Assembly: GCA_023461275.1 (NCBI GenBank)
Contig: JAEYMI010000031.1
Location: 1 to 57,656 of the forward strand
DNA: 57,656 nt
Direction: 5' to 3'
Origin: Actinomycetes bacterium
Lineage (GTDB): Bacteria; Actinomycetota; Actinomycetes; Mycobacteriales; Mycobacteriaceae
Below the pieces are notes generated by a model. It ran no database searches. It was not told the DNA's origin and was given only the letters and a program-made list of their open reading frames with translations. Of the stretch, positions 26,501-33,365 are shown one piece after another. The first letter of the stretch is position 1. Every line of letters starts with the position of its first letter. Position numbers and translations under genes: made by a program.

Positions 26501-28954
26501 ACCTATGACGACACCGGCGTGGCCACCAGCATCACCGATGCCGACGGCGTCGTCACGAGGTATGAGAACAACGCGGCGGGCCAGCCGGTTCGCATCGTTG
26601 ATGGTTTGGGGAACGTCACCGAGATCGGATACGACGCGTTCGGTCGAGTGGTTTCCGTCGTCGACGCCGAAGGCAATGTCTCGTCGGTGACGTACGACGC
26701 CGAGGGACGCAAGACGTCCGAGACCGACGCCTCCGGCGCCACACAGCGGTGGACGTACGACGGTGAAGGAAACTGCCGGTCGCATGTCGATGCGATGAAT
26801 GCTGTAACCCGTTGGGAGTATGGGTACTTCGATCTTCCGGTGGCGCGCATCGATGCGGACGGATCGCGGACGACCTTCACCTATGACGCGACCCGACGCC
26901 TGACCGCGGTTACCAACGCTGCGGGTTTGCAGTGGCGATATTGGTACAACCTCGATGGAACGCTGGCCGCTGAAACTGATTTCAACGGCGCTGCGACGAC
27001 CTACACCTACGACGCGGCCGGTCGGTTGGCGTCGAGACAGAACGCGGTGGGGCAGTCTGTTTCGTTCACCTATGACGCGTGCGGACGGGTAGTGGGTGAG
27101 TCGTCGGCGGGAGGTGATCCGGCTTTCGCGGGGGAGACCATCGGCTATCGCTTTGATTCGGTCGGCCGGCTGGTATCGAGCGGTGGCGTCTTCGGTGAGT
27201 GGGCGACCCAGTACTCGCCCGTTGGGCGGCCAATTGCTCTTTCGTTGGGCGAGCAGCGCATTGGCGTGGAGTGGACCCCTGCTGGGCAGCTCTCGAGCGT
27301 CGTCACGCCGTCAGGGATGCGCACGCAGTACGCCTACGATCCGCGAGGCGTTCTCGAGGGTGTGACGGCTGCCGGACGGGCGTGTACGGTCTCGACGGAC
27401 CGAGCCGGTCGTGAGACCCGACGCCGATTCAGCGGTGCCGCAATCGATTCGGTGTGGGATCAGGTCGGACGGCTCGTGGGACGGTCGGTGGTGGCCAATC
27501 CGATTGATCCCTCGGCGCATGGGGTTGCCGCATCCTCAGTGCCGCCGGAGTCGATGATCGAGACGACCGGCTTCTCGTACCGACCCGACGGTGCACTCGT
27601 AAGGTCATCGGGATCGTCCGGAGTGACCGAGTACGGGCTCGACGTGATGGGCCGGGTAGTGAACCGATCCCAGGGTGATCGTCGGGAGGCGTATCGCTTT
27701 GATCCTGCCGGCAATATGGCAGCCGGCGGTGAGTGGCAGTTCGCCGGAACGCTGCTGACCGAGGATGGTCGTAGTAGCTATCGGTATGACGCTGCTGGCC
27801 GGTTGGTGTCGGTGGTGACTAAGCGGTTGTCGCGCCGGCCGGATGTGTGGCGGTATCGGTGGGATGCGTGGGATCGGTTGCGGGAGATCACTGTTCCCGA
27901 CGGCACGGTGTTTGCATACTCCTACGACCATACGGGTCGTCGGGTGGCGAAGACGAACACGACGACTGGTGCTGTGACGCGGTTCGGCTGGTTGGGTGAT
28001 CAGATGGTCGAGCAGTCGGTGCTCGATCATGCTGGTGGTCCTGGCGAGACTACGTCGTGGGCGTATGCGCCGGGCGGGTTGACGCCGTTGGCGCAGGTCC
28101 ATTCGTCGGGTGGGTCCACGGCCGTCGGCGAGCATATGTCGGTGGTGGATACCGGCCTGCTGAACCTAGGTGGTCCGCCAGGGACGCTTGATGCGGGTAG
28201 CCACGAAGCTGATCAGTCGTGGGTGGATCGTGAGTTCTTTGCGATCGTGGCTGATCAGGTGAGCTCCCCAGTGGCGCTGGTGGAGGCCTCGTCGGGTGAG
28301 GTTGTCGGCAGGGCCGTGTCCTCTGTGTGGGGATTGACGGCATGGAGCGGCGAGGTCAGTACGCCGTGGCGGATGCCAGGGCAGTATTTCGATGCTGAGT
28401 CGGGGTTGCATTACAACCGGTTCCGGTACTACCAGCCGGGTACGGGTCGGTACGTGTCGCCGGATCCGTTGGGGCTCTCGCCAGCTCCGAATCCGTACTC
28501 GTATCCGGGCAACCCGACGGTGGTGTGCGACCCGTTGGGGTTGGCGCCGACGGGTGCGTGTGAGCCCGGTGGCCTCGCGAAATCTGGATTCATCGATCCG
28601 CGAGAGGTCCGATTTAGTCAAGATAATGCTGGCGCCAATTTCTCTGATGGTCGATCGGTGGTCGACCTTGTTCGTGATCTAACTAGTGGTGCTGTCGATG
28701 CGTCCGAGATTCCAGCGATTCGCATTACGTATCGAGGGGGAGAGCTGTATAGTATCGATAATCGGCGTCTTTTAGCCTTTCAGATGGCGAACATCGAGGT
28801 TCCGTACACGTTGCTAACGTCGCAGGAAGTGGCTGAAGCCCTCGGAAAGTCATTGAAAAGACGGTTCTCTACGGTTACGGAGGGTGTGTCTATTGAAATT
28901 CGATATAGGGATGCCCCTTGGGAAACTTGGAACAACCCCAAACTAGGAGGGTGA
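20597..28954 (+). CDS. Giant RHS polymorphic toxin with ESX-type WXG100-like head
   Basis: 2785 aa. Residues 1-235 match the actinobacterial WXG100-like/CpnT-like head (GMEWPEGDEDSMRRIADAW, two hydrophobic helices at about 107-150, then an Ala/Gly-rich segment). Residues about 290-970 are Ser/Pro/Thr/Asp-rich and disordered. A domain at about 977-1230 (with GVGGCVSVTSDV) is unrecognised. Residues about 1355-1460 resemble a papain-like toxin-deamidase module (His1417 in GAHAYTAV, Asp1432 in YFDGP). GEPVNVVTGEYFLPMTDVEL at about 1583 is the RHS N-terminal domain, followed by more than ten YD repeats and the core end RYVSPDPLGLSP and YSYPGNPTVVCDPLG. The tip (about 2660-2785) carries DPREVRFSQDNAG, IRITYRGGELYSIDNRRLLA, typical of ParB/sulfiredoxin-like domains. 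GTG start follows GGGGGAGGCCC. Confidence 0.9.
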   Translation: MTLGFPHELAWLGYIIGMEWPEGDEDSMRRIADAWNEAAEQVIQLAPQLESAAKSVQTNLAGATSDALDDVFRQLISGDLSPEKIAEAARAAADMSETSATGIEYTKISFYATLAITAAEIAFAIASAAISFGASLSAIPIAEALAQVAVRIGLRQLLEWIASSVARKAIVKVAQAAVTNAALAGLQDAAIQAYQISKGGRKDFNLSQFGKTVELGAAGGAVGGAFGGAAESGLKKLAGRELDNISNLGQRWAAKSLGGAVEGTTNAVGSGIYGNVRYGDPMDPKSIIGGGISGGLTAKPGRGPRTETPGSGATGGTSNRGADSGGGDHGGASDPGASSNSSSAGDNSPNGQAGPSREPSGSNATESPTSHSGAQESTSPQSSTPGSGGASETGTSDTNAGRGSGSSTSQPNPQHSATPSLSDNNSHAGSSPLTTSDQAAPPTQSAPSHSGTSVESSPSHQTAPPAEAAPTAEPAQAPSSGPAGTAPQVAPSGNEPPTHSVDTGSHSADTATNPTAVQPDHTSTSDPGATQRPAGNGQGPETSSGTSTEGNVPPQAGIPAQPSATAPSSNDLHSAAGDVQPDAETQSPAVAPSAPVASGPAPSATPPAGQVAPGTVGGSSPAGGSPSGPASSVSPNANSGHVNDAGSASPPHSRTEPAGSAQQRTDPPRTEPTSRPATASNTEPSRSTSGLDTSTGPDAAVRAGDSSTAAATARPGDQVHVKPESPSTAGHARTGETSRAGEHARAGDHGGGETPRRSASPDNQNVRERESGGRHSADERGSTPVQRDPHVRSDTDRTDTSDRETSTTPKRTEIESTTPHQSDDKLHTAEQREGARQDEARQSSDEPAEPGKHRAADSSDTRDPSHAAGDETANSADNKQSSRKDDDSVDSESRRTNHDGPDDVAAFILPTTESRGSSMSTPEARTSSASRADPSGAQQHSGRGANSDPHDPGNGITPPPGGGNGGPPANAHGPRGDMQAELYRIAAQHDYQPQEILDLIHRIAEHDAGQGHLERLSDGEVRVLVAMADAVPKPDLNNDAIRKVVSNGQRDSILAQINGDLNAFTGYNPRGVGGCVSVTSDVNKIMVTPMEIVEGLRLDYGPTSPFLNVGPNDAVFVIDGKLDPGQGAVKLLNKRLLKEFDRRNLYDEDFTKARVDKLLSSSTSMMDANPPHTGTGLLGSSRLLSVEYDANKTLYADGAVFNCIQPDGTPEKVAYLKGGKWVAADGFDVNSLKSYLTPGSSANPAPASVPSAAIPHTGHAQGQLHPDDASKNHDTGDASDTDRGEGSGHHADLDSFDTTVENPSSAIDPADRTHDTDTDRGVQSGPDTIANLNEFTRNQSEFTKEPFDTSPVGPTGMTGRELEYRLGGELRSATADSLAERLHELGNRSAAAVVVEHSPIHVDNFDSLPATRGVGAHAYTAVNDGGTIRYFDGPPGNRVEVSSQEVFGGREAWAITLNDEGIAVHPITDTSVNRHVDRMAGERGPDTRIGASPDSPHHPGDEGGSPSRSANDPPDGDGPPNNVDPPDRVDNNGSADDGADYSPNGDTGPVHDPADPGDINEGAAEASTQPSGNEEPRDCTANGEPVNVVTGEYFLPMTDVELPGVLPLRLTHQHRSQYRWGMWFGPNAVGTFDSRVIVDDDGVTSVDADGTMLRFTHPQPDSPVMQLQGRDWELSLTGTGGYRLRECATDLSHYFEPQPQLGGADVVGGAIVISAIMDRHLNRIVFSYDENGWPVAVEHSAGYRVEVATDGARILGYRLVAGVGGVPVDEQLRTFAYHDGHLAEVGNAVGASTYFHHDDDGRMVWWMDSLGQEYWNSYDDTGRVVRQSGVDGVWAGTFSYHQYPEGAGTFTTYTDAAGGVTTYGADGDGRLRHQVDALGRQYSTDYNRGRDPLRRVDPLGATSLYGYSDDGDLAEVIDPLGARTRIEYVAPRRPSVIVAADGARTSYHYDANGNVSSIVDNAGATTVFTYDDTGVATSITDADGVVTRYENNAAGQPVRIVDGLGNVTEIGYDAFGRVVSVVDAEGNVSSVTYDAEGRKTSETDASGATQRWTYDGEGNCRSHVDAMNAVTRWEYGYFDLPVARIDADGSRTTFTYDATRRLTAVTNAAGLQWRYWYNLDGTLAAETDFNGAATTYTYDAAGRLASRQNAVGQSVSFTYDACGRVVGESSAGGDPAFAGETIGYRFDSVGRLVSSGGVFGEWATQYSPVGRPIALSLGEQRIGVEWTPAGQLSSVVTPSGMRTQYAYDPRGVLEGVTAAGRACTVSTDRAGRETRRRFSGAAIDSVWDQVGRLVGRSVVANPIDPSAHGVAASSVPPESMIETTGFSYRPDGALVRSSGSSGVTEYGLDVMGRVVNRSQGDRREAYRFDPAGNMAAGGEWQFAGTLLTEDGRSSYRYDAAGRLVSVVTKRLSRRPDVWRYRWDAWDRLREITVPDGTVFAYSYDHTGRRVAKTNTTTGAVTRFGWLGDQMVEQSVLDHAGGPGETTSWAYAPGGLTPLAQVHSSGGSTAVGEHMSVVDTGLLNLGGPPGTLDAGSHEADQSWVDREFFAIVADQVSSPVALVEASSGEVVGRAVSSVWGLTAWSGEVSTPWRMPGQYFDAESGLHYNRFRYYQPGTGRYVSPDPLGLSPAPNPYSYPGNPTVVCDPLGLAPTGACEPGGLAKSGFIDPREVRFSQDNAGANFSDGRSVVDLVRDLTSGAVDASEIPAIRITYRGGELYSIDNRRLLAFQMANIEVPYTLLTSQEVAEALGKSLKRRFSTVTEGVSIEIRYRDAPWETWNNPKLGG

Positions 28955-28959
28955 GATAT

Positions 28960-29433
28960 TTGCCCGCAGATGACAACAATTACTCCCTTGAGTCGTATAA
29001 GGCTGTGGGCACAAGTTTCGATGGCCTTAGGGACTACTACATAAGAAGTCATCCGAACTCGAGTGAAAACAATGTGCCAGGACTGAAAAGGCTCATCGTG
29101 TCTACGGTCAATCGCTGCGAACATGAGTCGAAAGTTCGCCTATGGTGGATCGATTTAGTCATGATCCTAGTGGATGAGATATCGCGCGCATTTGCGTCGA
29201 CTCCGCGCGGAGAGTCAATCGACGAACATCTCGCCGATGATGTGCGGGAGCTGATTGAAGAAGTAGATGGCGCGCGGAATACCAGTCTCGGCGATTTTCT
29301 CTCTGGCCTCGGTACTACGTTCTGTGACCTTCCGTTCATGATCGACATTCAGCCTGAGGACTTCGACATCAGTGGTGTGGTCGAACGGAGCCAGGTGCTC
29401 GCCGTTCTCGATGGTGCACTGTTCATGGAATAG
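28960..29433 (+). CDS. Candidate immunity protein for the RHS tip
   Basis: 157 aa, soluble and acidic, mostly helical (LRDYYIRSHPNSSENNVPGL, RLWWIDLVMILVDEISRAF, then DVRELIEEVDGARNTSL). The TTG at 28960 follows AGGAGGGTGAGATAT; GTG at 28951 is an in-frame alternative. It starts 5 bp after the RHS stop, the usual place for the immunity gene of a polymorphic toxin. Base composition drops in GC through the toxin tip and this gene. No family is recognised. The last residues (VLAVLDGALFME) recur in a fragment 62 bp downstream. Confidence 0.7.
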   Translation: MPADDNNYSLESYKAVGTSFDGLRDYYIRSHPNSSENNVPGLKRLIVSTVNRCEHESKVRLWWIDLVMILVDEISRAFASTPRGESIDEHLADDVRELIEEVDGARNTSLGDFLSGLGTTFCDLPFMIDIQPEDFDISGVVERSQVLAVLDGALFME

Positions 29434-29494
29434 TAGAAGTAACAGCTTCATTTCGTTAGTTAGCTAACTACGAAGAGCCGTCAAGCGGGGCGAC

Positions 29495-29533
29495 ATGATC
29501 GCAGTTCTCGGTGCTGCACTATTTATGGAATAG
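29495..29533 (+). pseudogene. Relic of a second immunity-gene 3' end
   Basis: This 13-codon stretch reads MIAVLGAALFME and stop, matching the last residues of the gene ending at 29433 (VLAVLDGALFME and stop). The DNA is also similar through the stop codon. It is too short to be a gene and has no clear ribosome-binding site, so it looks like the tail of a decayed paralogue. The remaining 29434-29494 sequence holds nothing recognisable. Confidence 0.65.
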
Positions 29534-29538
29534 GTAGG

Positions 29539-30102
29539 CTAAAGGCCATCTTCCACTGCCCGAAGGAAACGGACGGGCACCTCCGGTGCGAGCCAGACGA
29601 TTCCGTCAGGGCTGTGAAACCGTACTCCGGACTCGGATGCACCTTGAGCGTCGATCTCTAGCATCGTCATTGGCCGACGGTGGTGGCGTGCTGCGACACG
29701 AGCCCGTTCCGGAGTCGCTGACATGTGAACGAACTTGCGGTTCATGTTGGAGAGCCCCCCGCTGCGCATGATCGCGTCGACGCGGTCGACCGGCGTGGCG
29801 TGGAACAGGTGCTTCGGAGGCGGCAGTTGCTCGGTTACATAGTCCACGGCCGAGTGCCCGTACTTTGCGCGGATCTTCCCGTCCGCCAAGGCAAAACGCG
29901 GGTTGCTCGGATCGGACGCGACCTCAAGTACCAACCCCGCGTCGATGTCAGCTTTCGGATACCGCGCGGTCAGTGACTTGACGACGTCGTCGACGAACGC
30001 CCAGCCGTCCTCGTCGACTCCACGGTCCAACTCGCCGGGCACGTGCCTCAACAGTCGAGAAATGGACTTGCCCACCCGCACCCGATCGACTGTGCCTGCC
30101 AT
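29539..30102 (-). CDS. kptA: RNA 2'-phosphotransferase (KptA/Tpt1 family)
   Basis: About 187 aa. The family layout is intact: VGKSISRLLRHVPGELDRGV with the RH pair, DEDGWAFVDDVV, a winged-helix segment ending IRAKYGHSAV, then LFHATPVDRVDAIMRSGGLS, KFVHMSATPERA, and VRFHSPDGIVWLA. KptA removes a 2'-phosphate from RNA by ADP-ribosylation using NAD+; bacteria usually lack the tRNA ligase pathway that needs it, so the in vivo substrate is uncertain. The ATG at 30102 is preferred; ATG 30144 is in frame. It is convergent with the RHS-immunity pair. Confidence 0.85.
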   Translation of the reverse strand: MAGTVDRVRVGKSISRLLRHVPGELDRGVDEDGWAFVDDVVKSLTARYPKADIDAGLVLEVASDPSNPRFALADGKIRAKYGHSAVDYVTEQLPPPKHLFHATPVDRVDAIMRSGGLSNMNRKFVHMSATPERARVAARHHRRPMTMLEIDAQGASESGVRFHSPDGIVWLAPEVPVRFLRAVEDGL

Positions 30103-30239
30103 CCCCAACTCACCGTCTGCCCTATCGGCAACTACTCGACGCATTTGATTTGAGGGTAACCGAGTACGGAGACATTCAGCGACGCCCCACGACCGGCAAC
30201 CACGGAACGAGCTGATCGCGCCGTAGACTGCTGAACGTG

Positions 30240-31472
30240 ATGGTGCCGTCAGCGGGTGGGGGAGAGTCGCCGGAGAATCGCAGCGAGTCTGTGGACGTGG
30301 CATTCACCTTGGATGCGCTCAGAGTTCCAGACACTACAAGCGATAGTGCACACGTCAGGTTTGAGGCTGCGCGGCACGCGGATGGTGCACAACCAATTGA
30401 AGACCGCATCGTGCAAGCTCTGGTGGCGCGCGGCCCCGCATCCTGGGTGCGGATGGCTGCGACATTCTCGATGACGGTCAATCGCGAGTACGGCGTCGTC
30501 ATTATCGACACAGGCGCCGATCGCGTCGAAGTCGCCCCTGGCCGTGAGGTATTCGACCTTGTTCGGTCGTTGCGCAACGAAGCGGCATCGACCGCACAAG
30601 GCCCGTGGTTCAGATTGGCGCTGATCGCCTCGCCCGGTGTGCCCGTCGAGATCCAAACTGACGACGGCACTGAACCTTTCGTCGGGCCGTATCTGTTTGA
30701 CCCTGCCGACTACCGTGCCGACATCGCGGCCTACCCCGGACGTGATGTTCCGCTCTGGTTGGTGGCGTATGCCTTTCACGATGGTGCTCAGCACCGCCCG
30801 CCCGCGCGTGCGGTCGCCGAGCACTCCCGTCGGAGCGCGGATCAAATTGTCGTCGAAGCGGATTGGCCGGATCTGCCGGTGATGTGGTCGCGGTGGGCCG
30901 CTCTGTCAGCGGTATCTGCCGCGCGGCACGCCGATTTCGGGCCGTCGATCGCCCCGAGCCTGGCGGTCTTCGAGGCGAGCAGCTACGACGGGTCGACGTT
31001 GGTGCGGCTACCCGGTGATCGAGCGGTGTTGTCCGGTGGCCTGTTTGGCGATCCGAATCTCAAAGCGGCTTATCTGGCCCGCGCCGAACTACCCAATTTG
31101 TTTGCAGGCGCTCCGATCTGGGTGACTGATGCGACGCTGAGCTCACGCGCTATCGACGGCATGCTGAGCTTCTGCTGGTGGTACGACGGCGGACGTTGGT
31201 ATCGGGCCGTCGAGTCTCCGCAACCGTCGGCCTGTTTCTCGGCGGTCCCGGCGGTGACGAGTGCCGCTGAAACTGTCGGCGCGATCGTCAAGGCGTTGAC
31301 GGACACGCCGTCGGAACTCGTGACAGCTACCGCCAATGCTTACGTGGCGGCGGTTGAAGACAACATGGTGACCCGCACGTTGGTGGAGACCTTGCTGCCG
31401 GCTGCTCGAGGGTTCGACGTCGATGAGGCGTTGGTCAGTCTGGCGATCGCCCAGTCTGCCGACCTGACGTGA
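30240..31472 (+). CDS. Conserved island protein of unknown function
   Basis: About 410 aa, soluble, no signal peptide. The N-terminal 170 residues are alpha/beta (IVQALVARGPASWVRMAATF, then GPWFRLALIASPGVPVEIQT and ADIAAYPGRDVPLWLVAYAF). The middle has another alpha/beta unit (LPVMWSRWAALSAVSAARHA, then SFCWWYDGGRWYRAVESPQP) and the C-terminus is helical. Trp- and Tyr-rich sheets of this kind recur near actinobacterial ESX toxins. The start could be GTG 30237 or ATG 30240. It is divergent from kptA and 10 bp upstream of the DUF3558-like gene on the same strand. I do not recognise the family. Confidence 0.65.
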   Translation: MVPSAGGGESPENRSESVDVAFTLDALRVPDTTSDSAHVRFEAARHADGAQPIEDRIVQALVARGPASWVRMAATFSMTVNREYGVVIIDTGADRVEVAPGREVFDLVRSLRNEAASTAQGPWFRLALIASPGVPVEIQTDDGTEPFVGPYLFDPADYRADIAAYPGRDVPLWLVAYAFHDGAQHRPPARAVAEHSRRSADQIVVEADWPDLPVMWSRWAALSAVSAARHADFGPSIAPSLAVFEASSYDGSTLVRLPGDRAVLSGGLFGDPNLKAAYLARAELPNLFAGAPIWVTDATLSSRAIDGMLSFCWWYDGGRWYRAVESPQPSACFSAVPAVTSAAETVGAIVKALTDTPSELVTATANAYVAAVEDNMVTRTLVETLLPAARGFDVDEALVSLAIAQSADLT

Positions 31473-31482
31473 GAGGTGCCTG

Positions 31483-32301
31483 GTGACATTTCCCGGTGGA
31501 GGTGTGCCTGTCGGCCCGCCCCAGCCCGACGGTGCGGGTGGGTCGCCCTACGCGGGTCAGCAGTATCAAGGCGGGCCCTATCCGGGCGGGCCGAATGTGG
31601 CCGCACCGCAGCAGTATCCAGGTGGGCCGTCGTATCCGCCGCATGGTCAGTCGTATCCGTATGTGGGTGGGCCTGGTGTGGGGCCGCAGCAAGGGCCGGC
31701 GCCTGGTGGTTCGCCGAAGAAGCCGCGTAGTGCGTTGTGGGTGATTTTGGGCGTGGTTGTGGTGGCCGCGCTTGTTGCCGGGGTGATGCTGGTTATCGGG
31801 CGTGGTGGCAAGGATGCTGCCAGTGCGCCGGAGGTACCGCGGGATTCGTTGGGTGTGGCGACGAAGGATTGGGCGGCAACGGATGTGCCGAACCCCTGTG
31901 ATATTCCGCAGTCGGCGTTGGATGCGGCGGGGTTTCCGAACGACAAGGACACCCCAACTGGTGTGGGCACCGGGATCGTAATGTGTGCGTGGAACAGCAA
32001 CGGTGAGTCCAGCACTGAGCTCGGCATGTTGGTGACCACGAGCTCGTACACCCTGAAGAGTTGGGTCCAAGGCACCCCTGAGCATGTGGAACGAACTTAT
32101 TCGCTGCCCGATGGTCGCACTGCCGTGGTCACGACGACGGAATTCGACGGCGATCCGAGAGGTTCGTGTTCGACATCGTGGGCAACGAGTTACGGGCACG
32201 CTAGGGTCCGAGTGACCAAGGGCCACGAAGCGACCGTCGGCGATATGTGCGAGAAGATGAATCACATCTTCCCGATCATCTATCCCCATATCAGGAAGTA
32301 G
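31483..32301 (+). CDS. Membrane-anchored DUF3558-like protein
   Basis: 272 aa. A 75-residue cytoplasmic Pro/Gly/Gln/Tyr-rich tail (GQQYQGGPYPGGP type) precedes one transmembrane helix at about 84-105 (ALWVILGVVVVAALVAGVML). The external domain is DUF3558-like: VPNPCDIPQSALDAAGFPND, then VMCAWNSNGESS with the second Cys, and later DPRGSCSTSW and GDMCEK with a further Cys pair. Unlike the three lipoproteins at 13.9-16.5 kb it is anchored by a helix. The gene follows that at 30240 with a 10-bp gap. Confidence 0.75.
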   Translation: MTFPGGGVPVGPPQPDGAGGSPYAGQQYQGGPYPGGPNVAAPQQYPGGPSYPPHGQSYPYVGGPGVGPQQGPAPGGSPKKPRSALWVILGVVVVAALVAGVMLVIGRGGKDAASAPEVPRDSLGVATKDWAATDVPNPCDIPQSALDAAGFPNDKDTPTGVGTGIVMCAWNSNGESSTELGMLVTTSSYTLKSWVQGTPEHVERTYSLPDGRTAVVTTTEFDGDPRGSCSTSWATSYGHARVRVTKGHEATVGDMCEKMNHIFPIIYPHIRK

Positions 32302-32442
32302 GCCGTCGTAATCCGCAGCATCCACGAAACCGCGGGCGTCGACGTGAGGGGAGGACGCCACCACTGGACCTGACAGCGAAATTCCGGTTTGATCAAAGCC
32401 AGTGCGCGGTCACGCCTGCGTAAGACCTGAGGGGGAATGAAG

Positions 32443-32745
32443 ATGACTGAACCAACTGAAGTCGACTTCGCGCAGCTCGTGCGGGGTTCGCAGGATTTGG
32501 CGGCGGTGGCTACCCAGCTCACGTCCATCCGTGACGCGCTGAGCTCGCGCCTGCAGGCCGAAGGTCAGTCGTGGGGGACCGACAAACCGGGCAGCACCCA
32601 CGCATCTGGTTACACCGAGCAAGACCAAAACGTCATGGACGCAGCGGAAACCAAGATCCAGGCGATGGTCGAGTACGCCGACGCCATCGAGAACGCGTCC
32701 ACCTCATTCGTCAACGCCGAAGACGGCAACACCTCCAAGTTCTGA
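32443..32745 (+). CDS. WXG100-like ESX protein (WGTDKPG type)
   Basis: About 100 aa, a predicted helical hairpin with SWGTDKPGSTHASGY at the turn. This corresponds to the W-G-D-D-E-P-G variant common in actinobacterial WXG100 proteins that partner large toxins. The start is ATG 32443 with GGGGGA six bases upstream; ATG 32437 leaves no spacing. YADAIE lies in the second helix, but no exact YxxxD/E motif follows. It sits 52 bp before a YbaB-like gene. Confidence 0.75.
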   Translation: MTEPTEVDFAQLVRGSQDLAAVATQLTSIRDALSSRLQAEGQSWGTDKPGSTHASGYTEQDQNVMDAAETKIQAMVEYADAIENASTSFVNAEDGNTSKF

Positions 32746-32797
32746 CCGCGTGTCGGCGCCGAACCGCGCCGTCACGGCCGACGAGGAGTGAGATCAC

Positions 32798-33304
32798 GTG
32801 GCCAATGAAGCGATGAAAGAGATGCTGCACGAGTTGCTGCAGGAACTCGCCCAACAACGCGAAGACATGTCGACCCTGCAGCAACGGCTCGCCGCGGTGA
32901 TGGGCACTGCCAAGTCGACCAATGACCTTGTCACCGCATGGGTCAACGCCCGCGGAATCCTGATCCAACTCCAATTCCACCCGGACGCGCTCGAACGGGC
33001 CGGCGGGCTCGACGCGCTGGGCCGCCACATCACGCAGGCCACGCAGAAGGCCGCGCAAGAGGTCAAACTCCAGATCGACGAGATCCTCGGACCCATGCGT
33101 GACCGGGTGAAAGCCATGCCCCAACTGTCCGAGATGTTCCCCGGCATACCGGATATCGACGACTACATCCCCGAACCGGTGGAACCCTCCACCGAACCGC
33201 CGTTCTCACCGGAGCGGCAGACGCCCGTCGACGACGACGATGAGTACTACGAATCGCTTGAACAACGCCCGACGCCCGGCGGCCCACTCGGGCGGGCGTG
33301 GTGA
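32798..33304 (+). CDS. YbaB/EbfC-like protein with acidic tail (EspL-like)
   Basis: 168 aa. A coiled-coil N-terminus (LHELLQELAQQREDMSTLQQ) and central strands followed by a helix (LVTAWVNARGILIQLQFHPD, then LDALGRHITQATQKAAQEVK) match the YbaB/EbfC fold, which in ESX-1 is represented by EspL. The C-terminal 45 residues are Pro- and acid-rich. The GTG at 32798 follows GAGGAGTGAGATCAC. In ESX clusters such proteins are thought to stabilise substrates or act in the cytosol; DNA binding is the ancestral property. Confidence 0.7.
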   Translation: MANEAMKEMLHELLQELAQQREDMSTLQQRLAAVMGTAKSTNDLVTAWVNARGILIQLQFHPDALERAGGLDALGRHITQATQKAAQEVKLQIDEILGPMRDRVKAMPQLSEMFPGIPDIDDYIPEPVEPSTEPPFSPERQTPVDDDDEYYESLEQRPTPGGPLGRAW

Positions 33305-33365
33305 CATCCTTCGCCTGAAAGTATTTGTCGCTGAGTCAATCTGATCGATAGATCGGGGCCGGCGA

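Noticed and set aside
20597..29533. Insertion sequence or transposase as the vehicle of the toxin island
   Set aside because: No transposase, integrase or flanking target duplication was recognised in the window.
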